A DNA stretch of 64,000 nt from positions 50,639,007-50,703,006 of the forward strand of contig CM056732.1 in the NCBI GenBank assembly GCA_029844215.1, given 5' to 3'. The position numbers and the translations under genes are program-made. The notes beneath the pieces were generated by a model. The model saw only the letters and a list, made by a program, of their open reading frames with translations. It was not told where the DNA came from and searched no databases. The first letter of the stretch is position 1, and every line of letters starts with the position of its first letter. The DNA comes from Przewalskia tangutica. Its lineage: Eukaryota; Streptophyta; Magnoliopsida; Solanales; Solanaceae. Shown here piece by piece: positions 34,334 to 47,556 of the stretch.

Positions 34334-34408
34334 TTTCGTACTAATTTCCAAGTCTTGATTCCTTACGTACATTCTCTTTTACATGTCCTGGACTTACGGG
34401 GTGTAACA

Positions 34409-34413
34409 ATACA
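34409..34413. repeat. Target-site duplication of element C, right copy
   Basis: ATACA, identical to 24853-24857. Confidence 0.92.
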
Positions 34414-35945
34414 GCTCCGTCGAACCACTACCCCACACCCCACTGCCTCAACGTCACCACTCCCATCACTGTCTCACTATTGTGAACCACCAGGCGGCGT
34501 CGCTCCGGCGTTCGCCGTGGAAGTGATGTCGTCGTATTTCTTCACTTGGTTTTGGTATAGACTGATTTTATTGCATTTTGTATCTTGGTGGAGTTTTTAA
34601 GACTCAGCGATCTGAGTTACCGCTATCGTTTGGTGTTCGTTGGACATGATTTCTGGCCATTTTACTTGATTTTCGGCCATTTTTGCAACTGGTATCTTGA
34701 ACCATTTCTGTTGCTGTTGTTTACCCTATTTCGCGGACCTTTGTCGTTCGCTGTTTTGCTGTTACGTTGTTACTGTTTTGTTGGACTGATTTCGATTTTT
34801 TGTTGGCTATTATTGTTCTGCTTTGTTTTTTTGTCCGCGATGTTGTTGATTATTATTTTGCTGTTTCTTGTTGGTGTTGGACTGATTTTCGCTAGTTTTG
34901 CTATTGGTGTTGGACTGATTTTCGCTGGTTTTGCTATTGGTGTTGACTGTTTTCGGGTTCGGGCTATTTTGGACTATTTTACCCCTGTTATGTTTTATTA
35001 GACTGATTGGAATATATTTCCAAAAGAAAAGATACTACATCGTTGGCATTTCTTGATTTGAACAAGATGCTACACTTGTTTGGCCGATGAAAAAGTTATC
35101 CGTCGATTTTGAGGCCTCCACGATTGCAAAGACGGAAAATAAAATAAATGAAGCTTTACAGGCAAGGATGATTTCTTCCACTTACAGGATAACCAACATG
35201 CGGCTGGCGAATTCTCGCACTAGTTTAAGCCATCCCACTTTATATATTTTTATATCTGAGCCCTCCGTGTTTAAAACTATTACTGTTTTGGCGCGGATAT
35301 GAAGGTTTTATTTATTTTATTGCTTTTAACAATATTGGCCGATGAAGGAATCTCCGTCTGATTTCCAAGGCCTCCTCTGTGCGAAAGACGGATTTATTTA
35401 TTTATTTATTGCTTTACTTATTAATTTTTGTCATTGCATTAAATTATTTATCCTAGTACTAACACTTTTACTAAGTGTTTATGCAGGTACCCGGAGATCA
35501 TCTTGTGCAGAAGGCCTAAAAATGGCTAAAAGATGTCCCGAAGTTTTATTTTTTATGTCGCATTTAATTTTAGTTTTATTATTTTGTATTGCGTTTTATT
35601 TTAATTATAAATTATGAAAAATGCTTAGAATACGTAGAATAAAAAAGCAATAAATAATTAACCTAGGTTTGAACGAATAACCGCAAGTTAGCGGATCTTA
35701 AAGGATGTCTAACCCCTTCCCTTTAGGATAATAAAGAACCCTGATCCAGAATCTCACTAATTTCGCAGGCCATTAAATGGAGGTCAATTGCAGTATTTTA
35801 TTGCAATAAACCAAGTGTCCTAATTCACTTAAATAATTAGGTGGCGACTCAAAAACAAAGATTTATTGCTCCATCCAGAACCGCGCCAAAGAGCAACGCG
35901 TTGCGGATACCGTTCAGACCCCCGAGGTCGAAAACGGGCGCGACA
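34414..35945 (+). mobile_element. Ogre 5' LTR, segment 3 (3' part)
   Basis: Continues the Ogre LTR and ends ...AACGGGCGCGACA at 35945, three bases before the PBS. The three segments add up to about 2.6 kb. A T-rich stretch (34600-35000) gives a 138-residue hydrophobic open frame that includes a 33-bp direct duplication; I read this as LTR composition, not a gene. Confidence 0.8.
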
Positions 35946-35948
35946 GCA

Positions 35949-35966
35949 TGGCGACTCCGCTGGGGA
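35949..35966 (+). other. Primer-binding site, tRNA-Arg type (Ogre/Tat)
   Basis: TGGCGACTCCGCTGGGGA, an exact 18-base match to the tRNA-Arg-complementary PBS known from plant Ogre elements as I recall it, three bases past the LTR end. It fixes the plus orientation and the clade. Confidence 0.85.
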
Positions 35967-37211
35967 TATCAGGTTCTTGATCATAGCAAATTCAGGTTAA
36001 TTAAATATTGCACTTTATTTTGCTTTTATATTTATTGTAAATGTTTTATATTGTTTGCTTTTATTTTGTAATTAACTACTTTAATTGCTACATTCTTTTA
36101 TTGCTTTCCTTAAATTGTCATTCCGCTCATATTTCCTCCATTCTGGAAAATTAACACTATCACACACTACACGCGAGGTGCGCTTGGTGCATCAGCAAAA
36201 TTCTTTCTTCAAAACCCAAATTTAGGAGAGTTGGTAATAGGCGCGGAGAATCCGGTCCAACCGGTGGCCGCGTAGCCTTCTCACTCGAGTAGTCCGCTCG
36301 GGAACCTTGCGTCTAGTCTACCAAATCTTAGCAAAATTAGGATAGAGCTATACCACTTTTTTTTTTAAGTCATGCATGCATAAATCTTAGGTGGATCGAT
36401 CCTTGGTATCGTCTCCACGATTAGGAAATCCACCAAATTGTCGTTGGGTTTCACAACCCGTCGACCAATAAGCATATATGTGTAGCGTGATAATGATAGA
36501 CGGATCCAAGTCTGGTCATGACACGCCGAAATTGGAAAAAGTGCACCGTCATTTGGTCGTCATTTCCAACAAAACATTGCATTAACGGCTTGGACTTATT
36601 TATCATAATCTCGCATATTTGGCGTTTAGGCCGACCTCTGGCATAAGAGAGGTTCCATGCATATTAGGGCGCGCGCTTGATTTGCAGGCTTTTGTTTACT
36701 ATGGTTTGTCGCTAGCAATTCTGTACATATTATTTAAAGCAATAATTACTCTTTTAAACTCTGTACATATCATGTCATGGGCTTATAACTTCAGTCACGT
36801 GCATTTTGCATTTTTTGCACTTTTGCTATCACATTGCAATCAGGACTTCTACTGCCTAAATCACTCTTGAATAGCGCGACTTGGACTTTGTGAAGCATCA
36901 ACCACCAGTCCGGTCGAACCAATCAGGGGATTCTTTGACTATATTGTCACACTTTTGCATTTTTATTATTTTGATCATTTTCCTACTCACCTTTTTCTTA
37001 TATTTTTTGCAGGAAGGTCGTCCTCGCAAACAACCGAGGGCGGTCGAAAAAAGAAAAAAAATGAGCGTTAGTTAGTCTATACCAGATTCAACGATACATC
37101 GCTCTCACTTCTTTACTTTGTATTTTTATTCATATTTGCAAATTCAATTAACATGTTTAGCGTTGATTGCATTGTTCTTTCATATCATGCATTTTACAGC
37201 ATAATCATTCC

Positions 37212-37278
37212 GAACTACGCGTGTCTGATTCTCACCACACGGTGTGATACGTAGGCAACTCATTTTGGGTTCGACACC
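37212..37278 (+). repeat. Ogre leader motif, copy 1
   Basis: GAACTACGCGTGTCTGATTC followed by a GTGATACGTAGGCAAC part and GGGTTCG. Most diverged of four copies. Confidence 0.65.
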
Positions 37279-37480
37279 ACAAAAATAAAAACCACAAAAA
37301 AAATAAAAAAAATAAAGAGCGCATTTCTCACTCATGCATCTCATTCATCATGTTTTCAGGCATTCATTTTACTTTTCATTCGTCCACAGTGGACAATCAT
37401 TTCTTTTGCACAACTTTATATTGCTATCATTTCTTTGATAAATTCTTTTCAAGCAATACATTTTATAACATATTTGTCAT

Positions 37481-37539
37481 GAACTACGCGCACCTGATTC
37501 CCTCAGCGGGATACGTAGGCAGGCCTATTCGGGTTCGGT
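37481..37539 (+). repeat. Ogre leader motif, copy 2
   Basis: GAACTACGCGCACCTGATTC, then CCCTCAGCGGGATACGTAGG and TTCGGGTTCGG. The CCCTC...GGGA part can form a short hairpin. Copy 3 is split by element D (38861-38872 and 60231-60279). Confidence 0.72.
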
Positions 37540-38867
37540 ACTCTTTATGCAAAAAAAATAAAAAAAATAATGTTATTCAAAAATATAAAAACATTTTTTA
37601 AGTATTATTGTTTGACTTTGTTGATACCAACACAGTTACAAGTGTGAAGAAAAAAAAACAATATGGGTTGACTTTGTGGTAAACCGTAGATTCTTTTGGT
37701 ACCTCTTATTCATACCCGCAGATGACATTGTCTTGCATGTTTCCAAGATAAGAATGAAGACGACCTCATCGTTTCATATGCATTGTGTGGTGAGTTATTT
37801 GAATAAGTTCAATTGCATTGCATTGTGATCTAGAACTTGGCCTGAATGTTTGTTGAGGCGAAATCCTGAGCAACACTCGGTGTGGGAAATGATCGTAGGC
37901 TTTCTTTGACCCGTTTGAGCCTTTTCAGCCTACCAAATAACATTATCCCTAGTACACCCCTTTGAGCCTAAAACCTATTTTTTGACAACCGCATATTACA
38001 CCTATAACCTTTCTGAGTGCGTACGCACTATCCCTCTCTTGGCCCGACCTCCTTGAGTGCTTTAGAAATGTGCAAGTGACTGACAACATTCTAGCTGAAG
38101 TTTGCAAAGACAAAAATTGTCAAAGTCTCAAAAACCAAAACCAGAGACGACTTCACACAATCAAAAGCCCCGATAAAAAATAAAATAAAAAAGAGAAAAA
38201 AGGAATATATGATCCCGAAAAAAAGGGGCTCGAAATGAAAGATTCAAAAGAAGTCAATGCAAAAAACTGAGACAAAAAGAAAGCAAGTCAGCATTAAAGC
38301 GCGCAAATATCAAGCATGGACGTAGTCCAGCTCTCGAGGAATGATTAGTCACTTTTATCCAAATGATATACATTCCTTTCCCCAAGCCTACATTACAAGC
38401 CCGTGACAAGCCCTACATGATCTTATACTGAGGGTTCTCACATTAGTGGATACTTACATGACGACCAAGCCTATGGTATCACAATTGCATGCATTGAACA
38501 TCTTTTTGAGTGTGGGCGCAATTCTTTCAACGTCCCAAAATTCAAAATACTGAAATATATGTGTGAAATGGGACTTTCTTTCAGTGAGGACATTTGAAAC
38601 GTGAGGTTACGTGTAGTTCGAAACCCTGGATGCATGCAGGTGTGTCAACACTCAGGTATGTCTGAGGTACTATCTGAAGCTGTGTGAATTACACCAGAGT
38701 CAATCTCGGTTAGACTGAAAGCAACAAAAGAAAATCTTTATGTACAATACTAATTGTCGGTATCAACTGAAGTCGGAATGTAATTTTGTCTTCCACTTTT
38801 TCAGAAAAAAAAAAACAACAACAAACTGCATATTACATAAAAAAAATTATTTTGTATCACGAACTAC

Positions 38868-38872
38868 GTCTT
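38868..38872. repeat. Target-site duplication of element D, left copy
   Basis: GTCTT, repeated at 60226-60230. Removing D and one copy restores the third leader motif (GAACTACGTCTTTACCTGAT). Confidence 0.93.
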
Positions 38873-39556
38873 TGTCACGACCCGACCCCGGGCCGCGACT
38901 GGTGCCCTACCTGGGCACCCTTCTAATCATACAACATAACAAACTGCGGAAGATAAATAACACTTTTTTTTTCTTTTATCAAAAACTAAGGCCAAGCCGA
39001 TAAGACGGCCATAACATAAAAATTACGAAAAGTCTACATTTAACAATGTAAAAACAACTCTAGCTACCCGCGGATGAATACAGACCTCTAAGATTTGAAC
39101 AAATACTATGACGGACAAGGCCCCACGCACTTCTCGTATATACATAACCATGACGACAAGCTCGAACATTGGAGATATCTCAAAATCTTGAACCGGGATC
39201 CTAAGCTCGCGGATCCACAATCAGTACCTAAACTGCGGACATGAACGCAGCCCGAAGAAGTCGATAACAATGTGCCGAATATGGAACGGAAAATAAGTCT
39301 GATAAACAAATCATAAGCGTACCAAAGAATGACAGGCAAGTATAAAAAGGGTAAATACCGGATCCTACCGTGTCATTACCATCTCGTGAACTTAATCGTA
39401 CCTTATTATCTTTTCCCATTTTTACATAAAAGTTATAGTCACATTCTTACGTCGTATGCTCGGAAAACCCGTCAAGTTCATTACCATATAACTTACTTAC
39501 CTTGCATAACATAATCCGGCCTTTATGGAGGCGCTATACTGCGGCCCAACTGGGAC

Positions 39557-39780
39557 GATAAAATCACATAGTCGCCCGTAAGGTATCTTTGCCGGCCATT
39601 CACGACGCGATAATGTCATATAGTGCGCCCATAAAGGTATCTTGCCTTACCCATTTCGACGCGATAATGTCATATAGTCCGCCATAAAGGTATCTTGCGA
39701 CCCATTTCGGGACGCGATAATGTCATATAGTGCCCATAAAGGTATACTGCCTACCATTTCTCGACGCGATAAAGTCATAT
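39557..39780. repeat. 54-bp tandem array, four units plus partial (D 3' LTR)
   Basis: Units begin GCGATAATGTCATATAGT and contain CCATAAAGGTATCTTGC. The partner LTR has one unit more. Confidence 0.8.
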
Positions 39781-41876
39781 AAAATCCGAATTTAACCCAA
39801 CGTACTCACGACTCTACTCCTTTAGAATGACTTTTTCAAATGAAACTTCCAAGATACTAATAGCAGTAGTATCAAGTCATATAGATTTTTCAAGACAAGT
39901 CACATTACCCTTTTAGAAATACATTTACCGCTTCTAAATCAAGTGACTTTCTTAAAAACCTTAAGCAATTGGTACCTTTAAAACAATTTGCCCTTCTTTA
40001 TTTCAAATCATTTCTTTGCTTACATTACTGAAGAAAACCATTCTTTTAATCTTCCATAAAGTTGTTATAACCAACTTCCCATAAAGCAGTTATAACTCTT
40101 TATGTCTTAGACAAATTCATTCCTTTTATAACCAAGAGACTTATACTTTCAAATCAAATCACATAGCTTTCAAAATACTTCAAGTCTCTTAACTTTTAAG
40201 AAAACAAGTTTCTTAACTTTAGAATGGCAAGAAATTAATATTTTCCAAATCAAGTATTCTATACTTTTAAATCAATTCATTTCTTCCTTTAAGAATCAAG
40301 TCCCATAACTTGAAAAATAAAGTCCCTTAACCTTTTAAAAATTTGAGGTTCATAGTCTTAAAACTTCATACATAAATTCTTATAAATTAAGTAACATATA
40401 CTTTGGTGCATTGTGAATAAGTTATACTTATTTATAACAATCTTAATCAAGTAGCCATGATCTAGAAAATGTAATACAATTTTGTCTTATCTTAGCTTCT
40501 ATGCAGATGGAGAATTCTACTCATTTTAACTTAATTGATTGTCATTACATTTTCCTTTATTAACGCTGCAGTGGCTTGTTCGATACTTATTCTCATTTGT
40601 GCCGTAACTTAGCCAAGTCAACTTGGCTCCAAATACCTCCTAACGACTCTTACCAACATCCCCCGTAAGACTTGGTAAGAACTTAGGATAACTTAGACAT
40701 AACCTTTACGTAGAGTAATCAACATACATACCTCTTAACTTCTAAGAGTAGAAGGAATCATGAAATAGTACCACATGTATATTCCATACATAGAATCATG
40801 TCAAAAGAATAGAGAGGTTCACATACCTCGCGACGATTATCGACAAATAGCAAAATGCTCTGAAGTACTTCAACCTTGATAGCTATTCCATCCTTCAAGT
40901 AGAATACGTTATTCTTAGTACTTCAACCTATAATGGCCATAATACGTTCATTAAACCTCTAGCTTCAAACGTAGAATATTCTAAGTGCAAAGTCACTAAA
41001 TTCTACGGAAAATCGGACAGCACTTCCTTTGTTTCTACATACTTTGCCACCTTTTTCAAGGCCGAATTCAATAACCAAACACGCCACATTTAAGGCTCAA
41101 CAATGTAATTAACAATAGGGGATTACACGCCTACAAGACGTGTAAAATTCCGCCCCACAATTGATATCAAACTAGTCCACAATACAAATGCCAATTTCGG
41201 CCAAAAGGTGCAACAACTTATCAACCTTTCCAATTCCTTTTCAATCCAAGTTCTTAGGTCTAACATGTTATATAGTCATAAACAACTTAACAATTATAAT
41301 TCCTTCTTTATATAACATGTGACGACTTAAACTAATAATCCAATTGAATTGAAATCTCAAGGGCTAAACATACTAGTTTTCGGATTAGAGTTCTAATAGC
41401 CAATACACTTATCAACTTCATAATATATATCTCATACTTGCTAATATCCATAGCTACAACAATAAGTAATCTTAATTACTAAAACGACAAGAATTATACC
41501 TTTACAAGCCCTTATAATTTCCAAGATTCAAAGTCGCTCCTTAGCAATTCTTAGCTCCTTTCCTTTACGCTCCAATCCGCTATTTGAAGCCTTTAGAATC
41601 TCACAACCAACTTCTCTTCCATTTCCAATCAAAACCTATGAAAATGCCTTAGGTTTTCGCCTTGCGACTAACGTGAAAACGTCGTTTTTCCGAAATCTTT
41701 CTATTGAGATATCCTTACAATACCCTTAGGGACCTAGGGTTAAAGTCTTGTGAATAATGGATCAAAACTACAAAATGTTTGTGTGGATAATACACTAAAG
41801 CCGAGAGCTCAATGTTGAAGAACAAGGTGTTGTGATTTTTTTCTAAGTGTTAAAAGAGCTAGTCTTGCACTAGTTG

Positions 41877-41890
41877 TGTATATATAATAC
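41877..41890 (-). promoter_or_regulatory. Probable LTR TATA box, element D 3' LTR
   Basis: Minus-strand GTATTATATATACAC, in the position of the TATA boxes of other LTRs. Confidence 0.55.
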
Positions 41891-42054
41891 AATGGATGGC
41901 TTAGATTGCAACACTTGAGTTGCTAGGATGAGAGTAATTAATTAATTGGCCAAGTGGACAAGTTGACTAGTCAATAAACTCAAGCTTTGAAGACTTATCT
42001 TCCTTGATGGTCAATGACCATTTTACCCTAGTAATAATTTCTTCCAAGACCATT

Positions 42055-42059
42055 GTGGG
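42055..42059. repeat. Target-site duplication of element E, left copy
   Basis: GTGGG, repeated at 54924-54928. The uninterrupted D partner LTR reads straight through here (about 59905-59920). Confidence 0.92.
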
Positions 42060-44578
42060 TGTCACGACCCGACCTCGGGCCCGTGACTGGTGCCTTACCC
42101 CGGGCACCCTAGTGATACAAACATCAGAGAAAATCAGCGGAAATAAAAACTTAAGCATGAATCAAGACATAAAATAAGCAATAGGCTAACCAAAACGGTT
42201 ACCTTCCTGAATATATATAAAAATTGAACAATTAAATCCCTTACAAACCCTGCCCACAACAGTACTACAGACCTCTAAGAATATAACCACAACTACGACG
42301 GGACAGGGCCCCGCCATACCCCTGAATGTACAAGAACCTACAATGACAGGGGACTATACCAAAGATAAGCCTCCGGAGAAACGGAGCTTCCCAAACGCTG
42401 AACTGTGATCCATGAGCGAGGATCAACAATCGGTGTACTCTACCGCGGCATGAACGCAGCCCCAAGGAGGTCGATAACAGTACAGTATGTGAAATCAAAA
42501 TATCAGAATGAAATCATAATAGTCTATATAAAATAGAAGACATATATGATAACCAATTTACGATACACAATATGTAAGCGTATGTCAAGTCGTGACTCAC
42601 GCCCAAAGTCATCACTCAAATATAACCGTGGGTCTCGTGCCCACAATATTAATCATGCCTGGAATTCCTTCCTCACCGGCAGCTTCATGATATAAAAGCA
42701 CCAAGGAATACACTGAACACGAGTCCCACTGTGTCATAATAAAACCGTCACGGTAAGTGCGAAGGCATAGCCGACTACTAAAACCCACCGTACCAACAAT
42801 GCTATAAGATCGTATCACGAGGTCTTTCTGCATCCGCGCCACATGATCGAAGCCGCCACTCGCCTCGATCAATGTGCGCGTCTAATCCTGGAACTTACCG
42901 CGACTCGCGATAGGCCACATATAGGCGCATGAGGTATTCCTCGCGTCGGGGTAGCTAACGCGCGTCCTCCCGACCCCGAAGTCCGCATAGTCCCATGGAT
43001 CGCATAAGGTATAATACTCGACGGCCAGAACACACCCGAGTGATCATCCCGCCCCGAACTCCGCACTCGCATGGGTCACATGCACCGCGTGAGGTATTCT
43101 CGCATCGGTGGCAAGTCCTCGGCATAATAACAAGTCGGGGGTAAGTGGTATAATATCGGATAATCGCTATCGTTAAACAACATAAGCACAACAAGAAAAC
43201 CCCTTATACAAACGCCACAAGACACTAACACACGTAGCATCATAACAAGTTTACTTATTAAACCAACAAGAAAGTATTACAAGGCTATCACAAGCCAACA
43301 TAGTCAAGTTACTCACACAAAAGTCACACGATACCGTAGTATTAAAATAGAGTAACTATCTTTAAGTAAACCAAAACAATTTCCATACCTTCTTTTTAAA
43401 TCAATCTTAAGACAAAAGCATGCCTTCCTTTTTAAACAAAGACACTTTTTCCTTTTTAAAGTCAAGTAGCAATATACTTTTTAAACCAAGTGTCTTACTC
43501 TTTTAAAAACAAGTAACGTATACCTTTAAATCAAGTTACTTCTCCTTTCCCAAAATCAAGTTGTTTATAAGTCAAGTCTCTTTACTTTCAAAAATCAGGC
43601 TCTTAATCTTTCAATCATATCTTTTAAGGAAACCAACTTCCAACCCTTAAAATGTCAAGTTATCATTTAAAATCCAATGATAAAACCATTCTTATTTTCG
43701 AAATCAAGATAACTTTATTCCTTAAAAGACCACACACCCATTACTCATGAGTGAGGTTTTACAACTTTTGACATAACTCAAGTCCTTAATATTTCATAAC
43801 AAGTCACTTAACTTTGGAATCAAGTCAAGGACACAAAAGGAAAATCAAATTCCTTTAAACACACGTGCGTCTACCGCACTAAATATATTTCACAAATATC
43901 ATGCTAGAAAGGATAGGAAGAGGTTCACATACCTCGCGACGATTATCGACAATTAGCAAAACGCTCCAAAGTACTCTAACCTTGCTCGCCTTTCCACCCA
44001 TCAAGTAGAATATGCTACTCGTAGCACTTCAACCTATAATGGTCATAAAACGCTTATCAACTTCTAGATCCCTTCGTGGAATATTTCTAAGAACAAGGCT
44101 CCATATTCTACGGAAAATTCGGCAGCACCTCCCCCCCCGCAACCTCATAAATCTCCTCCTCTAACAAGGCCTGCTACCAAGCCAACAATTCCAGGGGGGG
44201 TTACACGTCTAACCGGACGTATACAATTCTACTCCACAATAATACTACAAGTCTCATCAGAATACAAATTCAATGTAAATACAGTTCAATTCTTATCCAT
44301 AATCATTCTACATATAGTATACTCAACTATACATTACTACAACATGTAATATCCAATTACAATAGGGGGACAAAGATCATTACCTCGATAAGCCCAAAAT
44401 TATCCAAGATTATAAGTCGATCCTGAGCAACGTTTAGCTCCAATTACTTACGCTCCAACCCGCTCCAAGCAACCCTTAGAAGTTTCTAAACAACTTCTCT
44501 TAACATTTCAACTCCAAAAAGTGAAGAACACTAGGCTTGTTCTTGCCATGCTCTCGGCCAAGGGGGTACTTTAGGGGC

Positions 44579-44583
44579 TAGGG
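44579..44583. repeat. Target-site duplication of element F, left copy
   Basis: TAGGG, repeated at 54199-54203. Confidence 0.92.
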
Positions 44584-46995
44584 TGTCACGACCCATTCCG
44601 GGGCCCGTGACTGGTGCCTTACCGGGTCACCCAAGTAGTCATACATCAGAGTAACCAGCGGAATATAAAACAAGACAGGAAACAGTTTATAAAATAAGAC
44701 ACAGTTTATGTGAGAAAACATCGCCTTTCGGCATACATATATATACAAGTTTTAGCAGTTACATCCGACACTGCATAAATACTTACTAGCACTCTAAGGA
44801 AATATACAACAATGGCGGACAGGCCCGCCATACCCCGATCTACACACTATCTACAATACAGGAGATCATACAAAAGTAGAGCCTCGGAGAAGATGGAGCT
44901 CACGACACCAATGCAAAGAGATCCTAAGGATGCGGATCTAGCACACCTTGCCGCTCTTACTGCGGCATGAACGCGGCCCAAGGAGGTCGATAACAGTACC
45001 AAGTATGTGAAACTATAAAGTACTTTAAAATGAAATCAAAGTATTTAAAACCTTTTCACGAATACAATCGATTCAATTGCTCATAGTGCCATATCACAAA
45101 CAATAATAGAATAGAAAATCAGCGAGTCTAGTCTAGGCGCGAATGATCGAAGCAAGGCCAATCGCCCATAGTATCATTCTGCGTGCCTAGTCACGGACTT
45201 CCGCATCGCATGGAGTCACATTACGCACCGCATTTAGGTATACTCGCGCCGGGGCAGCTGACCCCGGATCCGCCTAGGCTCCCGCACTCGCATAGCCTCA
45301 AAAGACCGCGTAGTCTCAGCGGACCGCATAGAATCCCCGTGATCAAAGCAACGCCCGAATGATCAATCCTGAGCATACCGCTCCGCGATAGTCTCGCAGA
45401 CCGCGTAGCCGTATAGACCAAGATCATGGCAAGCCCGGTATAAATAAGTCGGGGTAGGTGATACAATAACATTACAATGCACTTAAGGTTAACAACGTAA
45501 GCACGCAAGAATGACCCCTTACACGGCATTTCAAGACACTAACACGTATAGCATCATAATATGTCTACTTATCAAACAAATCTTACACTTAATGAAATCA
45601 ATACAAGGCTTTTATAAACAAACAAGTAAAGCCTTCTTATCTTTCTTAAGTTGTTATACCTAACTTCCCATAAAGCTAGTATAACTCTTAAGCTTTTGTT
45701 TTAAAACCAAATATTTATCTTCTGTTAAAAATGATTCGATATTCTCTTGAAATGTTTTCGATTCTTATTATTCAAAGCTTAAGCCAGGCATCACAGACGT
45801 ATTATTCAGGCTTAAGCCGTGAGGCATTGCCGTAAGTATTATTCAGATAGCACATGTACGTCTACCGTACTATATATATTGTAAAATATCATGCTTAGGA
45901 AGAATCACATACCTTCTTGGCGAAAATCCTCCTGCCAAGTCGAGTATGTCGCGCGCAGAGAATCAGCCTATAATAGTCACAGACATCTATCAAAGTCTAG
46001 ACTACTCTGAAGGTCATTCTAAACAGAGGGTTTACAATTCTACGGAAAGTTGGGCAGCACAACCTACCCTGAGCTATATAAGTCTCATCGTGAAAACAAA
46101 TTCCTATGTGAGTCTCAATTATTCTTCTTTTAACCCTTCTACTGTGATAACAGTTCAATTCTATTCTGTGATATTCTTCTAAGTATCTATACTTATTCTT
46201 ATACTTCTACAGTATGCATTCTTTAATACAAAAGAGGGTTAGGATTATTTACCTCGGTAAGCCCAATAATATCCTAGATAAAGTCGCGCCTGAGCAAGGT
46301 TTAGCTCCTATGTTGTACGCTCCGGTAGCTCCAAGAACCTTAGAAGTTCTTCACGACTTCTATCAAGTACTAAGGGATTTGGGCTAGGGTATTTTGGGCA
46401 TTATAACAATACTTAGAAGGCAACTTTCTACCAAGGGAGGGGGGGTAGATTTCGGCTAGGCTAGGGTGGGGTAGGCCCTCGGCCAAGCTCACTCAAGGGG
46501 GGGGGGAGGTGTTGGACGATTTGCTAACAAAGGGAGAGGAGAGGATTTTTAGACTTGGAAAGCTTTTGTGGATGAAGAACTCTTCATCTCTAAGGGGGTA
46601 TTTATAGGTCAAGTGAAGGCCAACCAATGGCCAAGATTTAGCCAAGTGCTAGGCAAGTGTAGGGCCAAGATTTACCCATGTGTCCTAGGCCAACTAACAC
46701 ACAAAATATCCTACCAACTACACCTCTCCATTTCGTCCAATCCGAGCCCTCACTTCCGCCCATTGTCGGGTGCCAAGTGGAGCACTCATGTTGTCCCAAC
46801 AACTTTCGACTCTCGGAAAAATCCGCAAAAATTAAAAATGACATAGCCGGAAATTCCCTACGAAAGCCGTGGAAAACGTTTCGTCGAAACGACTCTAAAC
46901 GGGTCTTTGTGAACAAAATTAATTCGCCAAGCCTTAGTACAAGTTCAAATTTTCTACGCACGCCCCACGTCATACTGGAAATACGGGGTATAACA
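44584..46995 (-). repeat. Element F 3' LTR
   Basis: About 2.41 kb; partner 51801-54198. Minus-strand TATA box CTATAAATA at 46599-46607. Compared with the partner, CAG sites read CGA at about 45731 and 45760. Confidence 0.92.
46599..46607 (-). promoter_or_regulatory. LTR TATA box, element F 3' LTR
   Basis: Minus-strand CTATAAATACCCC, same context as in A. Confidence 0.7.
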
Positions 46996-47030
46996 TTCTC
47001 CCCTCCTTAGAAACATTCGTCCCGAATGTT
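46996..47030 (-). other. PPT and stem-loop, element F
   Basis: Minus-strand TAAGGAGGGGAGAA (46996-47009) and the AACATTCG/CGAATGTT stem (47012-47030), as in A and B. Confidence 0.82.
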
Positions 47031-47134
47031 CCTTCCCAAGACAGTTATCGAAGAAGCTTAAACAGTTGTAAATGCCACACACGGCCACAGAGCAACACTT
47101 AGGCAGAAACGATAACGAAAATTTACAAGTAGGA

Positions 47135-47556
47135 AAGTGAATTTACCTGGAGGTGTGGGGAATAGGTGAGGATACTTCCGCCTCATGTCCTCCTCGGCTT
47201 CCCACGTCATCTCCTCCCTGAGCTCGTTCCGCCACAAGACTTTGACGGAAGCCACGTCCTTCGTCCGCAGACGCCTAACCTGACGATCGATTATCGCTAT
47301 GGGAATCTCCTCATACGATAACCCCTCGGTCACCTGGACATCGTCAATCGGTGTACCACTAGATGGATCCCCGATACATCTCCTCAAAGATAGATACGTG
47401 AAAAACCGGATGCACCGCTCCGATCGGACGGCAGATCCAACTCATAGTAACCTTGCCTACCGCGGACAACTGAAATGGCCCGATGTACTTGGGCCGAGTT
47501 TCCTTCTTCCCGAATCTCATCACACCCTTCATGGGTGACACCTTTAGAAAACCCAA
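47135..47556 (-). pseudogene. Integrase C-terminus with GPY/F motif and chromodomain (element F)
   Basis: The chromodomain is in one frame (47160-47312): SYEEIPIAIIDRQVRRLRT, VKVLWRNELREEMTWEAEED and MRRKYPHLFPTPP, with no stop after EEDMR, unlike A. The upstream GPY/F part is in another frame (YIGPFQL, then VHPVFHVS), so a shift separates them. The domain is expected to recognise histone marks and guide integration. Confidence 0.9.

Larger units (their letters stand above)
24858..34408 (-). mobile_element. Element C: non-autonomous element with 3.8 kb LTRs and a gag remnant
   Basis: 9.55 kb on the minus strand: 5' LTR 30587-34408, PBS 30575-30585, internal region of 1.93 kb, PPT 28659-28672, 3' LTR 24858-28658, TSD ATACA. 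LTRs make up four-fifths of the element. The internal region has a gag with an intact-looking CCHC knuckle but no protease, RT, RNase H or integrase, so movement would need proteins in trans. The LTR family is shared with H and G. Confidence 0.92.
30587..34408 (-). repeat. Element C 5' LTR
   Basis: About 3.82 kb, partner of 24858-28658 and nearly identical over the AT-rich 32100-33780. It ends at 34408 followed by TSD ATACA. The TATA-like region (about 33905-33920) is weaker than in A. Confidence 0.92.
35946..38872 (+). mobile_element. Ogre/Tat element 5' leader, part 1
   Basis: Begins right after the LTR. Long untranslated leaders upstream of gag are usual for Ogre/Tat elements. I see no gag-like motif; open frames are short and AT-biased. 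The region carries two copies of a roughly 60-bp motif (37212-37278, 37481-37539) and several T-rich stretches followed by TTTTGCAG, which resemble 3' splice sites. It is interrupted by element D at 38873 and resumes at 60231. Confidence 0.75.
38873..42059 (-). repeat. Element D 3' LTR, first segment
   Basis: Starts TGTCACGACCCGACC at 38873 and is almost identical to 56661-59912 of the partner LTR. It is interrupted at 42060 by solo LTR E and resumes at 54929. Confidence 0.92.

Noticed and set aside
34585..35001. 138-residue hydrophobic open frame as a membrane protein gene
   Set aside because: Lies in the T-rich 3' part of the Ogre LTR, with biased composition and a recent duplication; no family recognised.
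35949..35966. tRNA gene fragment
   Set aside because: Only the 18-base primer-binding complement is present, with no cloverleaf; its place beside an LTR end explains it.
36881..37075. Possible small Ogre leader protein with a hydrophobic segment
   Set aside because: Short, AT-driven, and no match to Ogre ORF1 or gag that I can recognise.
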